A DNA stretch of 6,954 nt, taken from Polaromonas sp. (lineage in GTDB: Bacteria; Pseudomonadota; Gammaproteobacteria; Burkholderiales; Burkholderiaceae). A model generated the notes under the pieces. That model did not search any database and was not told the origin of the DNA. It saw nothing but the letters and a program-made list of their open reading frames with translations. Location: the NCBI GenBank assembly GCA_013823505.1, contig PNMH01000140.1, positions 1-6,954 on the forward strand. Direction: 5' to 3'. The position numbers and the translations under genes were made by a program. Every line of letters begins with the position of its first letter. Within the stretch, counting starts at the first letter, position 1. Positions 1-6,450 of the stretch are shown piece by piece.

Positions 1-182
1 AGCGTCGGCAGATACCTCTGGAGCAAGCCCGCGCCGAGTTGCTCAAGCCTGTTGCGGCGAAGCGATTTGGCCGACCCGAAGAGCTGGCCGATGCCTGCGC
101 CTTTTTGTGTTCTGCGCAGGCCGGCTACATCAGCGGCCAGAACCTTCAGGTGGATGGCGGCAGCTACGAAGGTCTGATTTAG
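1..182 (+). CDS. SDR family oxidoreductase, C-terminal fragment (5' end outside window)
   Basis: This is the last 59 codons of a short-chain dehydrogenase/reductase, read from position 3 to the TAG at 180-182. The visible part carries the C-terminal signature of classical SDRs: [15 protein letters not shown], then the [13 protein letters not shown] stretch that closes the Rossmann fold. The catalytic Tyr-x-x-x-Lys and the NAD(P)-binding glycine motif lie upstream, outside the window. SDRs of this type oxidise or reduce hydroxy/keto groups, or act as 3-oxoacyl reductases; the substrate cannot be told from the tail. It is the only plus-strand gene here and converges on the minus-strand gene cluster, its stop codon overlapping that of the VOC gene. 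It belongs to a different transcript but could serve the same pathway. Confidence 0.9.
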   Translation, partial: RRQIPLEQARAELLKPVAAKRFGRPEELADACAFLCSAQAGYISGQNLQVDGGSYEGLI

Positions 183-592
183 CGCAAGCGACCAGAGAGC
201 GTTTTCCAGTCTTCGGGCGGCGTTTCGGTCTCTGCAAAATCCAGTTCCACCTCCACCCCGTTGGGGTCGTTGAAAAACAGTTGCCATGTCCGGTTCGTTC
301 CTGGCGCACGGATCAATCGCAGGCCCACCTCGTGCGAGCGCAAGCTGGCCACGGTGTCCGCCAGGCCCTCAGCCCAATAGGCCATGTGGTCGAGGGCTCC
401 CCGTCGCGGTGTCGGCATGCTCTCCACCACCACCACATGCAGAACGGGTTGGTCATGGACATAGAGCCACAGCCCGGGCACCGGGAAGGCTGGTCTGGGC
501 CCTTCGCGCATACCCAGCAGGTCAACGTAGAAAGCGCGAGTGGCTTCCAGTTGATCGGTCACGATGGTGAAATGGTCGGGACGCTTGATCAC
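179..592 (-). CDS. VOC family protein (glyoxalase/extradiol dioxygenase fold)
   Basis: The 137-residue product has the length of a single-module vicinal oxygen chelate protein built of two beta-alpha-beta-beta-beta repeats. Repeat 1 starts at DHFTIVT (His7) and has the usual [12 protein letters not shown] helix (residues 17-28). Repeat 2 starts at DHMAYWA (His69) and ends in DPNGVEVEL (109-117). His7, His69 and Glu116 sit at positions that bind a divalent metal in this superfamily. Members include glyoxalase I, extradiol dioxygenases, epimerases and resistance proteins, so the reaction is not determined; the catabolic context favours an isomerase/epimerase or ring-cleavage role. Translation starts at GTG (590-592), supported by an AAGGAG site six bases upstream. 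The start overlaps the transporter stop as GTGA, so translation is probably coupled. It is the last gene of the operon. Confidence 0.85.
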   Translation of the reverse strand: MIKRPDHFTIVTDQLEATRAFYVDLLGMREGPRPAFPVPGLWLYVHDQPVLHVVVVESMPTPRRGALDHMAYWAEGLADTVASLRSHEVGLRLIRAPGTNRTWQLFFNDPNGVEVELDFAETETPPEDWKTLSGRLR

Positions 593-1809
593 AACAGACT
601 CCTTGAGGCGCGAGAACGGAGGGCATTCCGGTGGAGGTGCATGACCAGCAGAAAGCCCACCACGGACAGCAACCCCGAGACAAGAAAAACCTCGGCGAAA
701 CCGAAGCCGGACGCGACGAACCCCATCAAGGGCCCGGCAAGGCCAACCGCCAGATCAAAGAAGAGCGACAGCGCACTGAGCGCTGCACCGCGATTGGCTT
801 GGGGTGTGCGCTCCAGTGTCTCCACTCCCAGACCCGGGTACACCCAGGAAACGCCGAGTCCCGTCAGCCCGGCGCCCAGCATCACCAACTGGGGTGACGG
901 AGCCTGCCAGATCATCAGCATGCCCAGGCTCTGTACGAGCATGCAGACGGCCACCACACGGTAGCCACCAAAGCGCGGCAGCAAATTGGGTGAGACAAGT
1001 CTGGCGGCGATGAACGCGACGCCGAAACTGGTCAGGCAATAGGCCGCGTTCTCCCATCCCAGGCTGTCGAAATAGAGAGCGATGAAGGCCGCCAGGCTGC
1101 CAAAGCCCACAGAACTGCACGCCATGGCGATGCCATTGGGCATCACCGCCAGAAACACATGTCGAAATGGAAGCCTGATCCCCGGCAAAACGGGCGCTGA
1201 CGGCCGGCTGAACGCCAGCAACATGGGGACGAGGCCGAGCAGGGCGGTGAAAAGCCCAATGCCGGCGAGGTGCATGCCGTCACGGACCAAAACGCCCAGT
1301 GGGGCTCCCAATGCGGTTCCACCGTAGGCGGCAATGCCGTTCCACGACATCACGCGAGCTGTGTTGTTGGTGCCGTACATGCCGATGGCCCAGATGCAGC
1401 TCGGTGTCGAGATCAGGGCGGCTGACACGCCAAGAACCACACGCCCCGCCAGGAGCAGCCCTGTGCCGAGCCAGAGCTGCGCGTGCAGGCCGATGGCGAG
1501 GCTGGTCAAGGCGCCGCTGAGAACCAGTCCGGCGAGCCCGCACAACACCACACGTTTGGAGCCGAACCGGTCGGCCAGCTGGCCGCTCAACGGGCGTGAC
1601 AGCAGGGTGGCCAGGTACTGCACGCCGATCACGATGCCGGCAAAAACCGGACTCATGTTCAAGTCATTGAGGACGTAGCCAGGCAACACGGCCAGTGGAA
1701 GTCCGTTGCAAAGGCAGGCGGCAAAGTTGAAGCTGACGATGGAAACGATCCCGAGGGTGATCCGCCCGGGACGTGTTGCAGGGTCGCTCATGGGGGTGTC
1801 TGAACCCAT
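589..1809 (-). CDS. MFS transporter, YhhS/YfcJ-like
   Basis: A 406-residue integral membrane protein of the major facilitator superfamily, about the normal length for a 12-helix carrier. The first helix region (IVSIVSFNFA, then GLPLAVLPGYV, residues 21-46) closely resembles what I recall of E. coli YhhS/YfcJ, arabinose-efflux-like permeases. MFS motif A is clear in the loop after helix 2 (SRPLSGQLADRFGSKR, residues 71-86). A motif B-like GRVVLGVSAA follows at 122-131, and MSWNGIAAYGGTALGAPLG at 154-172. The C-terminal half has matching hydrophobic segments ending near residue 391 with a basic tail. It probably exports or imports a small organic compound linked to the operon's pathway; direction and substrate are unknown. 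The start is uncertain: the ATG at 1809 and a second ATG at 1791 (residue 7) are both possible, and neither has a clear Shine-Dalgarno site. Confidence 0.88.
   Translation of the reverse strand: MGSDTPMSDPATRPGRITLGIVSIVSFNFAACLCNGLPLAVLPGYVLNDLNMSPVFAGIVIGVQYLATLLSRPLSGQLADRFGSKRVVLCGLAGLVLSGALTSLAIGLHAQLWLGTGLLLAGRVVLGVSAALISTPSCIWAIGMYGTNNTARVMSWNGIAAYGGTALGAPLGVLVRDGMHLAGIGLFTALLGLVPMLLAFSRPSAPVLPGIRLPFRHVFLAVMPNGIAMACSSVGFGSLAAFIALYFDSLGWENAAYCLTSFGVAFIAARLVSPNLLPRFGGYRVVAVCMLVQSLGMLMIWQAPSPQLVMLGAGLTGLGVSWVYPGLGVETLERTPQANRGAALSALSLFFDLAVGLAGPLMGFVASGFGFAEVFLVSGLLSVVGFLLVMHLHRNALRSRASRSLL
599..604 (-). promoter_or_regulatory. Strong ribosome binding site for the VOC gene
   Basis: Read on the minus strand, AAGGAG lies six bases before the GTG at 592. 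It sits inside the last codons of the transporter gene. It decides in favour of the GTG start and shows that the VOC gene can load ribosomes itself as well as by coupling. Confidence 0.75.
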
Positions 1810-1811
1810 TG

Positions 1812-1844
1812 GATCGGGGTCTGGACCGCGCCCGTACCCCGACC
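1812..1844 (-). promoter_or_regulatory. Possible RNA hairpin just upstream of the MFS start codon
   Basis: In the 49-base gap between the ferredoxin stop and the transporter ATG, bases 1836-1844 and 1812-1820 are complementary. They give a nine-pair, GC-rich stem with one G-U pair and a 15-base loop. The stem ends two bases before the ATG at 1809. No T-run follows, so it does not look like an intrinsic terminator. It could limit translation of the transporter or mark an mRNA processing site. It could also be chance in GC-rich DNA. Confidence 0.3.
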
Positions 1845-1858
1845 GGGTGCAGCGGGAA

Positions 1859-2179
1859 TTACTGCACGGCGGGCAGGCGCACCACCATGCCGTTCAGCGC
1901 GGTGGTGACCATCAGCTGGCAGGACAGCCGGCTGTTGGGCTGGCGGGGCTCACCCGTGCAATCCAGCATGGCATCTTCCGTCTCATCCATCGAGGCCAGT
2001 TGATCGGCCCACGGCTGCTCGACATACACATGGCAGGTCGCGCATTGGCAGGCACCGCCACAGTCGGCGTTGAGACCAGGGAGGCCGCTGGCGAGGGCAG
2101 CCTGCATCACGCTGGTTCCTTCGGTGACTTGCAGCTCGGTTCGTTGGCCATCGGGGGTGATGCAGATGATGTTTGGCAT
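1859..2179 (-). CDS. [2Fe-2S] ferredoxin, adrenodoxin/putidaredoxin type
   Basis: A 106-residue soluble electron carrier. The four cluster ligands are visible as Cys40, Cys46, Cys49 and Cys87, spaced C-x5-C-x2-C-x37-C. This is the spacing of putidaredoxin and close to that of adrenodoxin, unlike the C-x4-C-x2-C of plant-type ferredoxins. Other family marks are the ADCGGACQCATCHVYV core (38-53), the acidic ASMDETEDAML helix (62-72), which in relatives docks to the reductase and the P450, and SRLSCQL (83-89). Cys6, Cys44 and Cys74 are extra cysteines. Such ferredoxins carry electrons from an NAD(P)H-dependent reductase to cytochrome P450s or Rieske oxygenases. Neither partner is in this window, so the partner is unknown. 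The gene starts 25 bases after the ACD1 stop. Confidence 0.93.
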   Translation of the reverse strand: MPNIICITPDGQRTELQVTEGTSVMQAALASGLPGLNADCGGACQCATCHVYVEQPWADQLASMDETEDAMLDCTGEPRQPNSRLSCQLMVTTALNGMVVRLPAVQ

Positions 2180-2184
2180 GGGAT

Positions 2185-2189
2185 CTCCT
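2185..2189 (-). promoter_or_regulatory. Ribosome binding site of the ferredoxin gene
   Basis: AGGAG on the minus strand lies five bases before the ATG at 2179, in the 25-base gap after ACD1. It is one of the two strongest ribosome binding sites in the cluster, which would fit high expression of a small electron carrier. Confidence 0.75.
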
Positions 2190-2204
2190 GAAAATAATGG
2201 GGCG

Positions 2205-3329
2205 TTACAGCGATCGGCTGATGATCTCTTTCATGATTTCACTGGTGCCGCCGTAGATGCGCGCCACCCGGGCATCGACCCAGGCTCGGCTGATCATGTA
2301 CTCGCTCATGAAGCCGTAGCCGCCGTGCAATTGCAGCAGCTCGTCAAGGATTTTTCCCTGCATTTCGGAGCCCATCAGCTTGCACATGGCGCCGACCTCA
2401 GCGCTGAGTTCACCCCGCATTGCTTTTGCAAGGCAGTCATCGACAAACACGCGCAACATGGTGGCTTGGGCCTTGCACTCGGCGAGCTTGAACTTGGTGT
2501 TCTGGAAGTCGAACACCGTCTTGCCAAACACCTTGCGGTCGCGTGTGTACTGGATCGTCTGATCGAGCAGCGATTCGATCGAGGCCGCTGCGCGGATGCC
2601 GATGATGGTGCGTTCCCACGCCAACTGGTGCGTCAGGTACTTGAAGCCTTGCCCCTCTTCTCCGAGCCGGTTCTCCAACGGGACCGACACGTTGTCGAAA
2701 AAGAGCTCGGAGGTGTCCTGACCCTTCAAGCCTATCTTCTCCAACCGGCGCCCCTTTGAAAAACCAGACTGGTCGGTCTCGACGCAAATCAGGGTCAGCT
2801 CTTTGGCGGCCGGATCCAGCTTGGTGGCTGTGACCGCCAGGTCAGCGTTGCCACCGTTGGTGATGAAGGTTTTCTGGCCGTTGATGGTGTAGCTGTCGGC
2901 GTTGCGCACGGCGGTGGTGCGCATGCTGCGCAGGTCGCTGCCCACGCCGGGTTCGCTCATCGCGATCACGCCCACCATTTCACCGCTGACCATCTTGGGC
3001 AACCACCGCTGCTTTTGTGCTTCGGTCCCGTAGGCCACGATGTAGGGCGCCACGATCTCCGAGTGCGTGGTGAAGCCCACGGCCGTGGCGTTGACCCGCG
3101 CGAGTTCTTCGATCATCACGGCGGAGTGGCCGAAATCACCACCAGCGCCACCGTATTCCTCGGGCACGGTGGAGCACAGCAGGCCGGCATCGCCGGCCTT
3201 GATCCAGATGCTTTTGGGGACGATGCCTTCTGCTTCCCAGGCATGCAGGTGGGGCACGATCTCGCGCTCGATGAAACGTCGGGCCTGATCGCGAAATTGC
3301 TCGTGGTCTTCTCGGAATACGGGGCGCAT
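2205..3329 (-). CDS. Acyl-CoA dehydrogenase 1 (ACD1), complete homomeric-type
   Basis: A 374-residue FAD enzyme that introduces an alpha-beta double bond into an acyl-CoA and normally passes electrons to ETF. Domain order is complete: an N-terminal helical domain from MRPVFREDHEQFR; the FAD/substrate loop IAMSEPGVGSD (residues 122-132); KTFITNGGNADL (153-164); a C-terminal helical domain with RKVFGKTVFDFQ (265-276); LHGGYGFMSEY (334-344); and IYGGTSEIMKEI (358-369). The position that is the catalytic Glu in medium-chain enzymes (YEGT) is Gly here. Instead Glu239 in LAWERTIIG matches the catalytic Glu of long-chain and isovaleryl-CoA dehydrogenases. I chose the ATG at 3329 because AGGA lies seven bases upstream and homologues begin this way. 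A TTG at 3362 overlapping the crotonase stop would add 11 residues. Chain length or branching of the substrate is not determined. Confidence 0.93.
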   Translation of the reverse strand: MRPVFREDHEQFRDQARRFIEREIVPHLHAWEAEGIVPKSIWIKAGDAGLLCSTVPEEYGGAGGDFGHSAVMIEELARVNATAVGFTTHSEIVAPYIVAYGTEAQKQRWLPKMVSGEMVGVIAMSEPGVGSDLRSMRTTAVRNADSYTINGQKTFITNGGNADLAVTATKLDPAAKELTLICVETDQSGFSKGRRLEKIGLKGQDTSELFFDNVSVPLENRLGEEGQGFKYLTHQLAWERTIIGIRAAASIESLLDQTIQYTRDRKVFGKTVFDFQNTKFKLAECKAQATMLRVFVDDCLAKAMRGELSAEVGAMCKLMGSEMQGKILDELLQLHGGYGFMSEYMISRAWVDARVARIYGGTSEIMKEIISRSL

Positions 3330-3336
3330 GGCAATG

Positions 3337-3340
3337 TCCT
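3337..3340 (-). promoter_or_regulatory. Ribosome binding site deciding the ACD1 start
   Basis: AGGA on the minus strand, seven bases before the ATG at 3329, lies in the 29-base gap after the crotonase stop. It favours the ATG over the in-frame TTG at 3362. Confidence 0.6.
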
Positions 3341-3358
3341 GGTGCTGGGTTCCGGTTA

Positions 3359-4174
3359 TCAACGGCCGGTGAACTGCGCAGGGCGCTTGTCCAGAAAAGC
3401 GTTGACAGCTTCAAGGTGGTCTTCGGTGTGGTGGGCCAGTGCCTGGTAAGCCGCGGAGAGTTCCAGCAAGGTGTCCAGGCGCACATGCTGCCCTTCTCGC
3501 AACAGTCGTTTGGTCAGCCGCAGCGCATGGGACGGGTTGAGTGCAATCCGCTGGGCCAGCGTTTGCGCGTGGGCCAACAACTGATCGGCAGGGACCACCT
3601 CGACGACCAGTCCCCAGGCGAGGGCCTTGGCTGCATCGATCGTGTCGCCGGTGAAGGCCAGCAAGCTGGCTTTGGGCATGCCAATCACGCGCGGCAGCAA
3701 CCATGCACCACCATCGCCCGGAACGATGCCTACCTTGACGAAGCTCTCGGCAAACAGTGCTTTGTCGCTGGCAATGCGGATGTCGCACATGCATGCCAGA
3801 TCCAGGCCCGCGCCGATCGCCGGGCCATTGACGGCCGCAATCACCGGGACATCCAGTTCGTACAGAGCCAGCGGTATGCGCTGGATGCTGTCCCGGTAGC
3901 TGTCGCGCACCTGGTAGGGAGTGCCCGCAAAGATGCCACCGCGCTGCTGCATGTCCTTCACGTTGCCACCGGCACAGAAGGCACTACCTTCGCCGGTCAG
4001 CACCAGGACCTTGATGCTGTGGTCGCTGCGGATCTGGCGGCACAGGTCCACCACTTCGTTCATGTGCGCTGGATCGGTCAGTGCGTTTCGGGTTTCGGGC
4101 CGGTTCAGGCGGGCCGTCAGCACGGCGCCGTCGCGCTCGATGAGCAAGAAGGGGGCTGGGTTTGGAAGGCTCAT
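3359..4174 (-). CDS. Crotonase-fold protein (enoyl-CoA hydratase/isomerase family), atypical active site
   Basis: A 271-residue protein, normal length for the crotonase family, which acts on CoA thioesters. The two oxyanion-hole segments are intact: SAFCAGGNVKDM (residues 64-75) and NGPAIGAGLDLA (116-127). The usual ARLNRPETRNALT (21-33) and C-terminal helices are present. By alignment from memory with rat enoyl-CoA hydratase, the two catalytic glutamates (Glu144 and Glu164) correspond to Phe145 and Leu171 here. The protein instead has KVGIVPGDGGAWLLPR (147-162) with Asp154. A similar PGDG loop occurs in 6-oxocamphor hydrolase, as I recall it. So this may be an isomerase or a C-C hydrolase rather than a hydratase; the true reaction is unknown. 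The ATG at 4174 overlaps the ACD2 stop (ATGA), implying translational coupling and a joint role with the dehydrogenase pair. Confidence 0.9.
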   Translation of the reverse strand: MSLPNPAPFLLIERDGAVLTARLNRPETRNALTDPAHMNEVVDLCRQIRSDHSIKVLVLTGEGSAFCAGGNVKDMQQRGGIFAGTPYQVRDSYRDSIQRIPLALYELDVPVIAAVNGPAIGAGLDLACMCDIRIASDKALFAESFVKVGIVPGDGGAWLLPRVIGMPKASLLAFTGDTIDAAKALAWGLVVEVVPADQLLAHAQTLAQRIALNPSHALRLTKRLLREGQHVRLDTLLELSAAYQALAHHTEDHLEAVNAFLDKRPAQFTGR

Positions 4175-5235
4175 GGTGTCTCAACCGGTGATGGGGACAA
4201 GGCGGCAAGATGGCCAGCGGTGACAGCGGGCCATAACGAGGTCGCACCACCTTGCGAAACGGCTCGACCCAGCCGTTGTGCCCAGTGGCCCAGGTTGCCA
4301 AACTCACTGCGCCAGGCCCACAGGCGGCGGGTTCCCTGCTGCAAGGCGTGTTCATGCGTGAAGCCAATGGCGCCATGCACTGCGTGCGCCATGGCCGCCA
4401 CTGCTCCGGCCGCTTCAGCGCCGCAGACCTTGGCGGCGGCGATTTGCCATGCGGCCAGTTGATCATTGGACTCCGCGAAAGCGGCCTCTGCGCTGACGAC
4501 CGCACTGCCCGTGTGCTGTGCCATTTGCGCCAACTGGTGCTGGATGGCCTGAAACGCGCTGATGGGTTTGCCAAACTGAACGCGCTCCGTGGCGTAGCGG
4601 GTGCTCAGGTCCAGCGTGGTTTCGAGCGCGCCGGCCATCTGGGCCGTGCGCAACATGGCACCGCCCCACCAGAGCAGGTCGTCGGACCATTGGTCAGGCA
4701 GCATTGCGGTAGCGATCGGTGTGACGTTCTTGAAACCAAGGTCGTCGCGCGGCTCGCCGGCTGTGTTTCGTTTTGTGCTGATCTCGGCATCGCGACGTGA
4801 CAGCACAACCAGCATGGTTTGCTCGCCGGGTATGAGGCTGATCACCTGTTCCACATCGCGACCCCAAGGTACATCGAACAGCGTGCCGCTGACGCGGGCT
4901 CCGTCCATCGACAGCGTGCTCCGCATGGCGATACCCAAGGGCGCGTTGCGGGCTTGCAGGCCACAGCGGCCCAGCACCCAGTTGGCCAGCATGGTTTCGG
5001 GCAGGGGCAGAGGCAGGTTGTGTCGTCCCGCCGCCTTCACCACACCGACCAGATCGCCCCAGGAGGCACCAGATCCCCCTTGATCTTCCGGTGCCGCCGC
5101 CACGGCAAAGCCCGACTCTTCAATGGCGGCCCACAGCTCGGTGGGCCAATGGCCTGCCTCGCAATGGCGAATCAGGTCCGGGGTGACGAGATCGGCCAGC
5201 AGGCGTTCGATGGTGGATTCAAACAGTTCGCGCAT
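4171..5235 (-). CDS. Acyl-CoA dehydrogenase 2 (ACD2), degenerate partner subunit
   Basis: A 354-residue acyl-CoA dehydrogenase-fold protein, shorter than a full enzyme. The N-terminal helical domain is recognisable (WAAIEESGFAVAAAPEDQGG, residues 35-54). The middle beta domain is divergent and has no SEP-x-x-GSD loop. The C-terminal domain is well kept, with ERVQFGKPISAFQAIQHQLA (217-236), the FAD-contacting Arg-x-x-Phe-Gly region, and HAVHGAIGFTHEH (284-296). I see no catalytic Glu in either known position. It reads as the non-catalytic subunit of a heteromeric enzyme with ACD3 next door; heterotetramers of this kind are known for actinobacterial steroid side-chain oxidation. The ATG at 5235 is preferred: it lies 10 bases after the ACD3 stop, with a GAGA-type site that overlaps that stop. 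An upstream TTG (5271) would run into ACD3. Confidence 0.88.
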   Translation of the reverse strand: MRELFESTIERLLADLVTPDLIRHCEAGHWPTELWAAIEESGFAVAAAPEDQGGSGASWGDLVGVVKAAGRHNLPLPLPETMLANWVLGRCGLQARNAPLGIAMRSTLSMDGARVSGTLFDVPWGRDVEQVISLIPGEQTMLVVLSRRDAEISTKRNTAGEPRDDLGFKNVTPIATAMLPDQWSDDLLWWGGAMLRTAQMAGALETTLDLSTRYATERVQFGKPISAFQAIQHQLAQMAQHTGSAVVSAEAAFAESNDQLAAWQIAAAKVCGAEAAGAVAAMAHAVHGAIGFTHEHALQQGTRRLWAWRSEFGNLGHWAQRLGRAVSQGGATSLWPAVTAGHLAALSPSPVETP

Positions 5236-5245
5236 GGTGATGTTC

Positions 5246-6415
5246 TCAACGCAGTCCCAGACCGCGGGCAATGATGCCGCGCAGGATTTCCCGTGTGCCT
5301 CCGCGCAGCGAGAACGAAGGTGCCATTTGCATCAGGGCCGCCAGCACCTGAGCGTGGTCGCTGCCGCCATCGACGGTGGGGGCCACATCGAGCACCTGTT
5401 GAGCGAGTTCAGGGATTTCCTGCTCGAATGCGGCGCCCAGGTCCTTCAGGCATGAAGCGGCCCAGGCCGGATGGCCGCCGTCGGCCAGCTCGGCCGTGAC
5501 AGAGAGCGACATCTGGCGCAGCACGACCAGTCGGGCACTGAGGCGGCCCACCGCGTTGGCCTGCAGCGCATCGGGCTGAGCACCGACCGAGTCGATGAGC
5601 GTGTGCAACAAGGCAATGCTGCTCAGGAAGCGTTCTGGTCCGCTGCGTTCGAAGGCGAGCTCCGCAGTGACTTGTTCCCAGCCCTGGCCTTCGGTGCCGA
5701 TCAAGGCGTCGGCGTCCAATCGAACGTTATCGAGGTAGACCTCGTTGAAGTGCTCGCCGCCGGCCAGGTCGCGGATCGGGCGCACGGTGACGCCGGGCGC
5801 CTTCAGGTCAATGATGAACTGAGACATGCCCTCATGACGTGCAGCCTTGTCGCTCGTGGAGGGTCCCGTGCGAACCAACGCAATCATGTGGTGCGCATGG
5901 TGGGCATTGGTGGTCCAGACCTTCTGGCCGCTCAGGCGCCAACTTCCGTCGTCAGCCGCTTCGTCGCGAACGGCCCGGCTGCGGATCGATGCAAGGTCCG
6001 AGCCGGAGTTGGGCTCGCTCATGCCGATGCAGAAATACACCTCTCCCTTGCAGATGCCGGGCAGGTACTTCTGGCGCTGAGCTTCCGTGCCATACCGGAG
6101 GATCAACGGACCGCTTTGTCGATCAGCGATCCAGTGGGCCGATACGGGTGCACCGGCGGCCAGCAACTCTTCGATGACGACGTAGCGTGCCCAGGGACCC
6201 GCATCGTGCCCTCCGTACTGGCGTGGCAGGGTCATGCCCAGCCAGCCACGTTGTCCCAACTCGCGGCTGAAGGCCGGGTCGGCGCCCATCCACGAATCGG
6301 CGCGTCGTAGCGCGCTGCGGTCCTTCAGCGCCGTTGCCAGAAAGCTTCTGACATCGGCACGGAGCGGCTCGGCTTCTGCCGGTATGCGCTGGTATTGAAA
6401 AGATGCAAGAGCCAT
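5246..6415 (-). CDS. Acyl-CoA dehydrogenase 3 (ACD3), catalytic subunit of likely heteromeric pair
   Basis: A 389-residue acyl-CoA dehydrogenase. The N-terminal helical domain includes RELGQRGWLGMTLPRQYGG (51-69). The FAD/substrate loop is IGMSEPNSGSD (130-140), followed by GQKVWTTNAHHAHHM (163-177), where many relatives have the flavin-contacting W-T-T motif. Glu256 in LAFERSGPERF (253-263) fits the catalytic Glu position of long-chain and isovaleryl-CoA enzymes. The end, SLRGGTREILRGIIARGLG (369-387), is typical. The Arg-x-x-Phe-Gly motif expected near residue 280 is missing; a divergent stretch (GAQPDALQANAVGRL, 278-292) stands there. ACD2 has that motif, so the two look complementary. Translation begins at the ATG at 6415, 35 bases after the amidohydrolase stop; the only AGGA is 13 bases upstream, a weak spacing. 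Confidence 0.92.
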   Translation of the reverse strand: MALASFQYQRIPAEAEPLRADVRSFLATALKDRSALRRADSWMGADPAFSRELGQRGWLGMTLPRQYGGHDAGPWARYVVIEELLAAGAPVSAHWIADRQSGPLILRYGTEAQRQKYLPGICKGEVYFCIGMSEPNSGSDLASIRSRAVRDEAADDGSWRLSGQKVWTTNAHHAHHMIALVRTGPSTSDKAARHEGMSQFIIDLKAPGVTVRPIRDLAGGEHFNEVYLDNVRLDADALIGTEGQGWEQVTAELAFERSGPERFLSSIALLHTLIDSVGAQPDALQANAVGRLSARLVVLRQMSLSVTAELADGGHPAWAASCLKDLGAAFEQEIPELAQQVLDVAPTVDGGSDHAQVLAALMQMAPSFSLRGGTREILRGIIARGLGLR

Positions 6416-6450
6416 GACGTGACCGAATTCCTGGTGGGTACGGGTGCGGT

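Noticed and set aside
107..964. Plus-strand open frame of 285 codons opposite the VOC and transporter genes.
   Set aside because: It overlaps the SDR end and two real genes, has low-complexity composition and no family signature.
1812..1844. The hairpin before the transporter gene as an intrinsic terminator after the ferredoxin gene.
   Set aside because: There is no T-run after the stem on the minus strand and the loop is long, so a classical terminator is not supported.
3330..3362. TTG start for ACD1 at 3362 overlapping the crotonase stop (TTGA).
   Set aside because: The ATG at 3329 has AGGA at good spacing and begins where acyl-CoA dehydrogenases usually begin; the 11 extra residues show no family similarity.
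3416..4462. Long open frame on the plus strand (348 codons) antisense to the crotonase and ACD2.
   Set aside because: It lies opposite two well-supported family members; its translation is rich in Gln, Arg, His and Ala with no recognisable domain, as expected for a shadow frame in GC-rich DNA.
5236..5271. TTG start for ACD2 at 5271, overlapping the end of ACD3.
   Set aside because: The ATG at 5235 has a GAGA-type site upstream and a tidy 10-base gap; the extra 12 residues do not look like the family's N-terminus.
5471..6310. Plus-strand open frame of 279 codons opposite ACD3.
   Set aside because: Antisense to a clear acyl-CoA dehydrogenase; no domain or ribosome binding site recognised.
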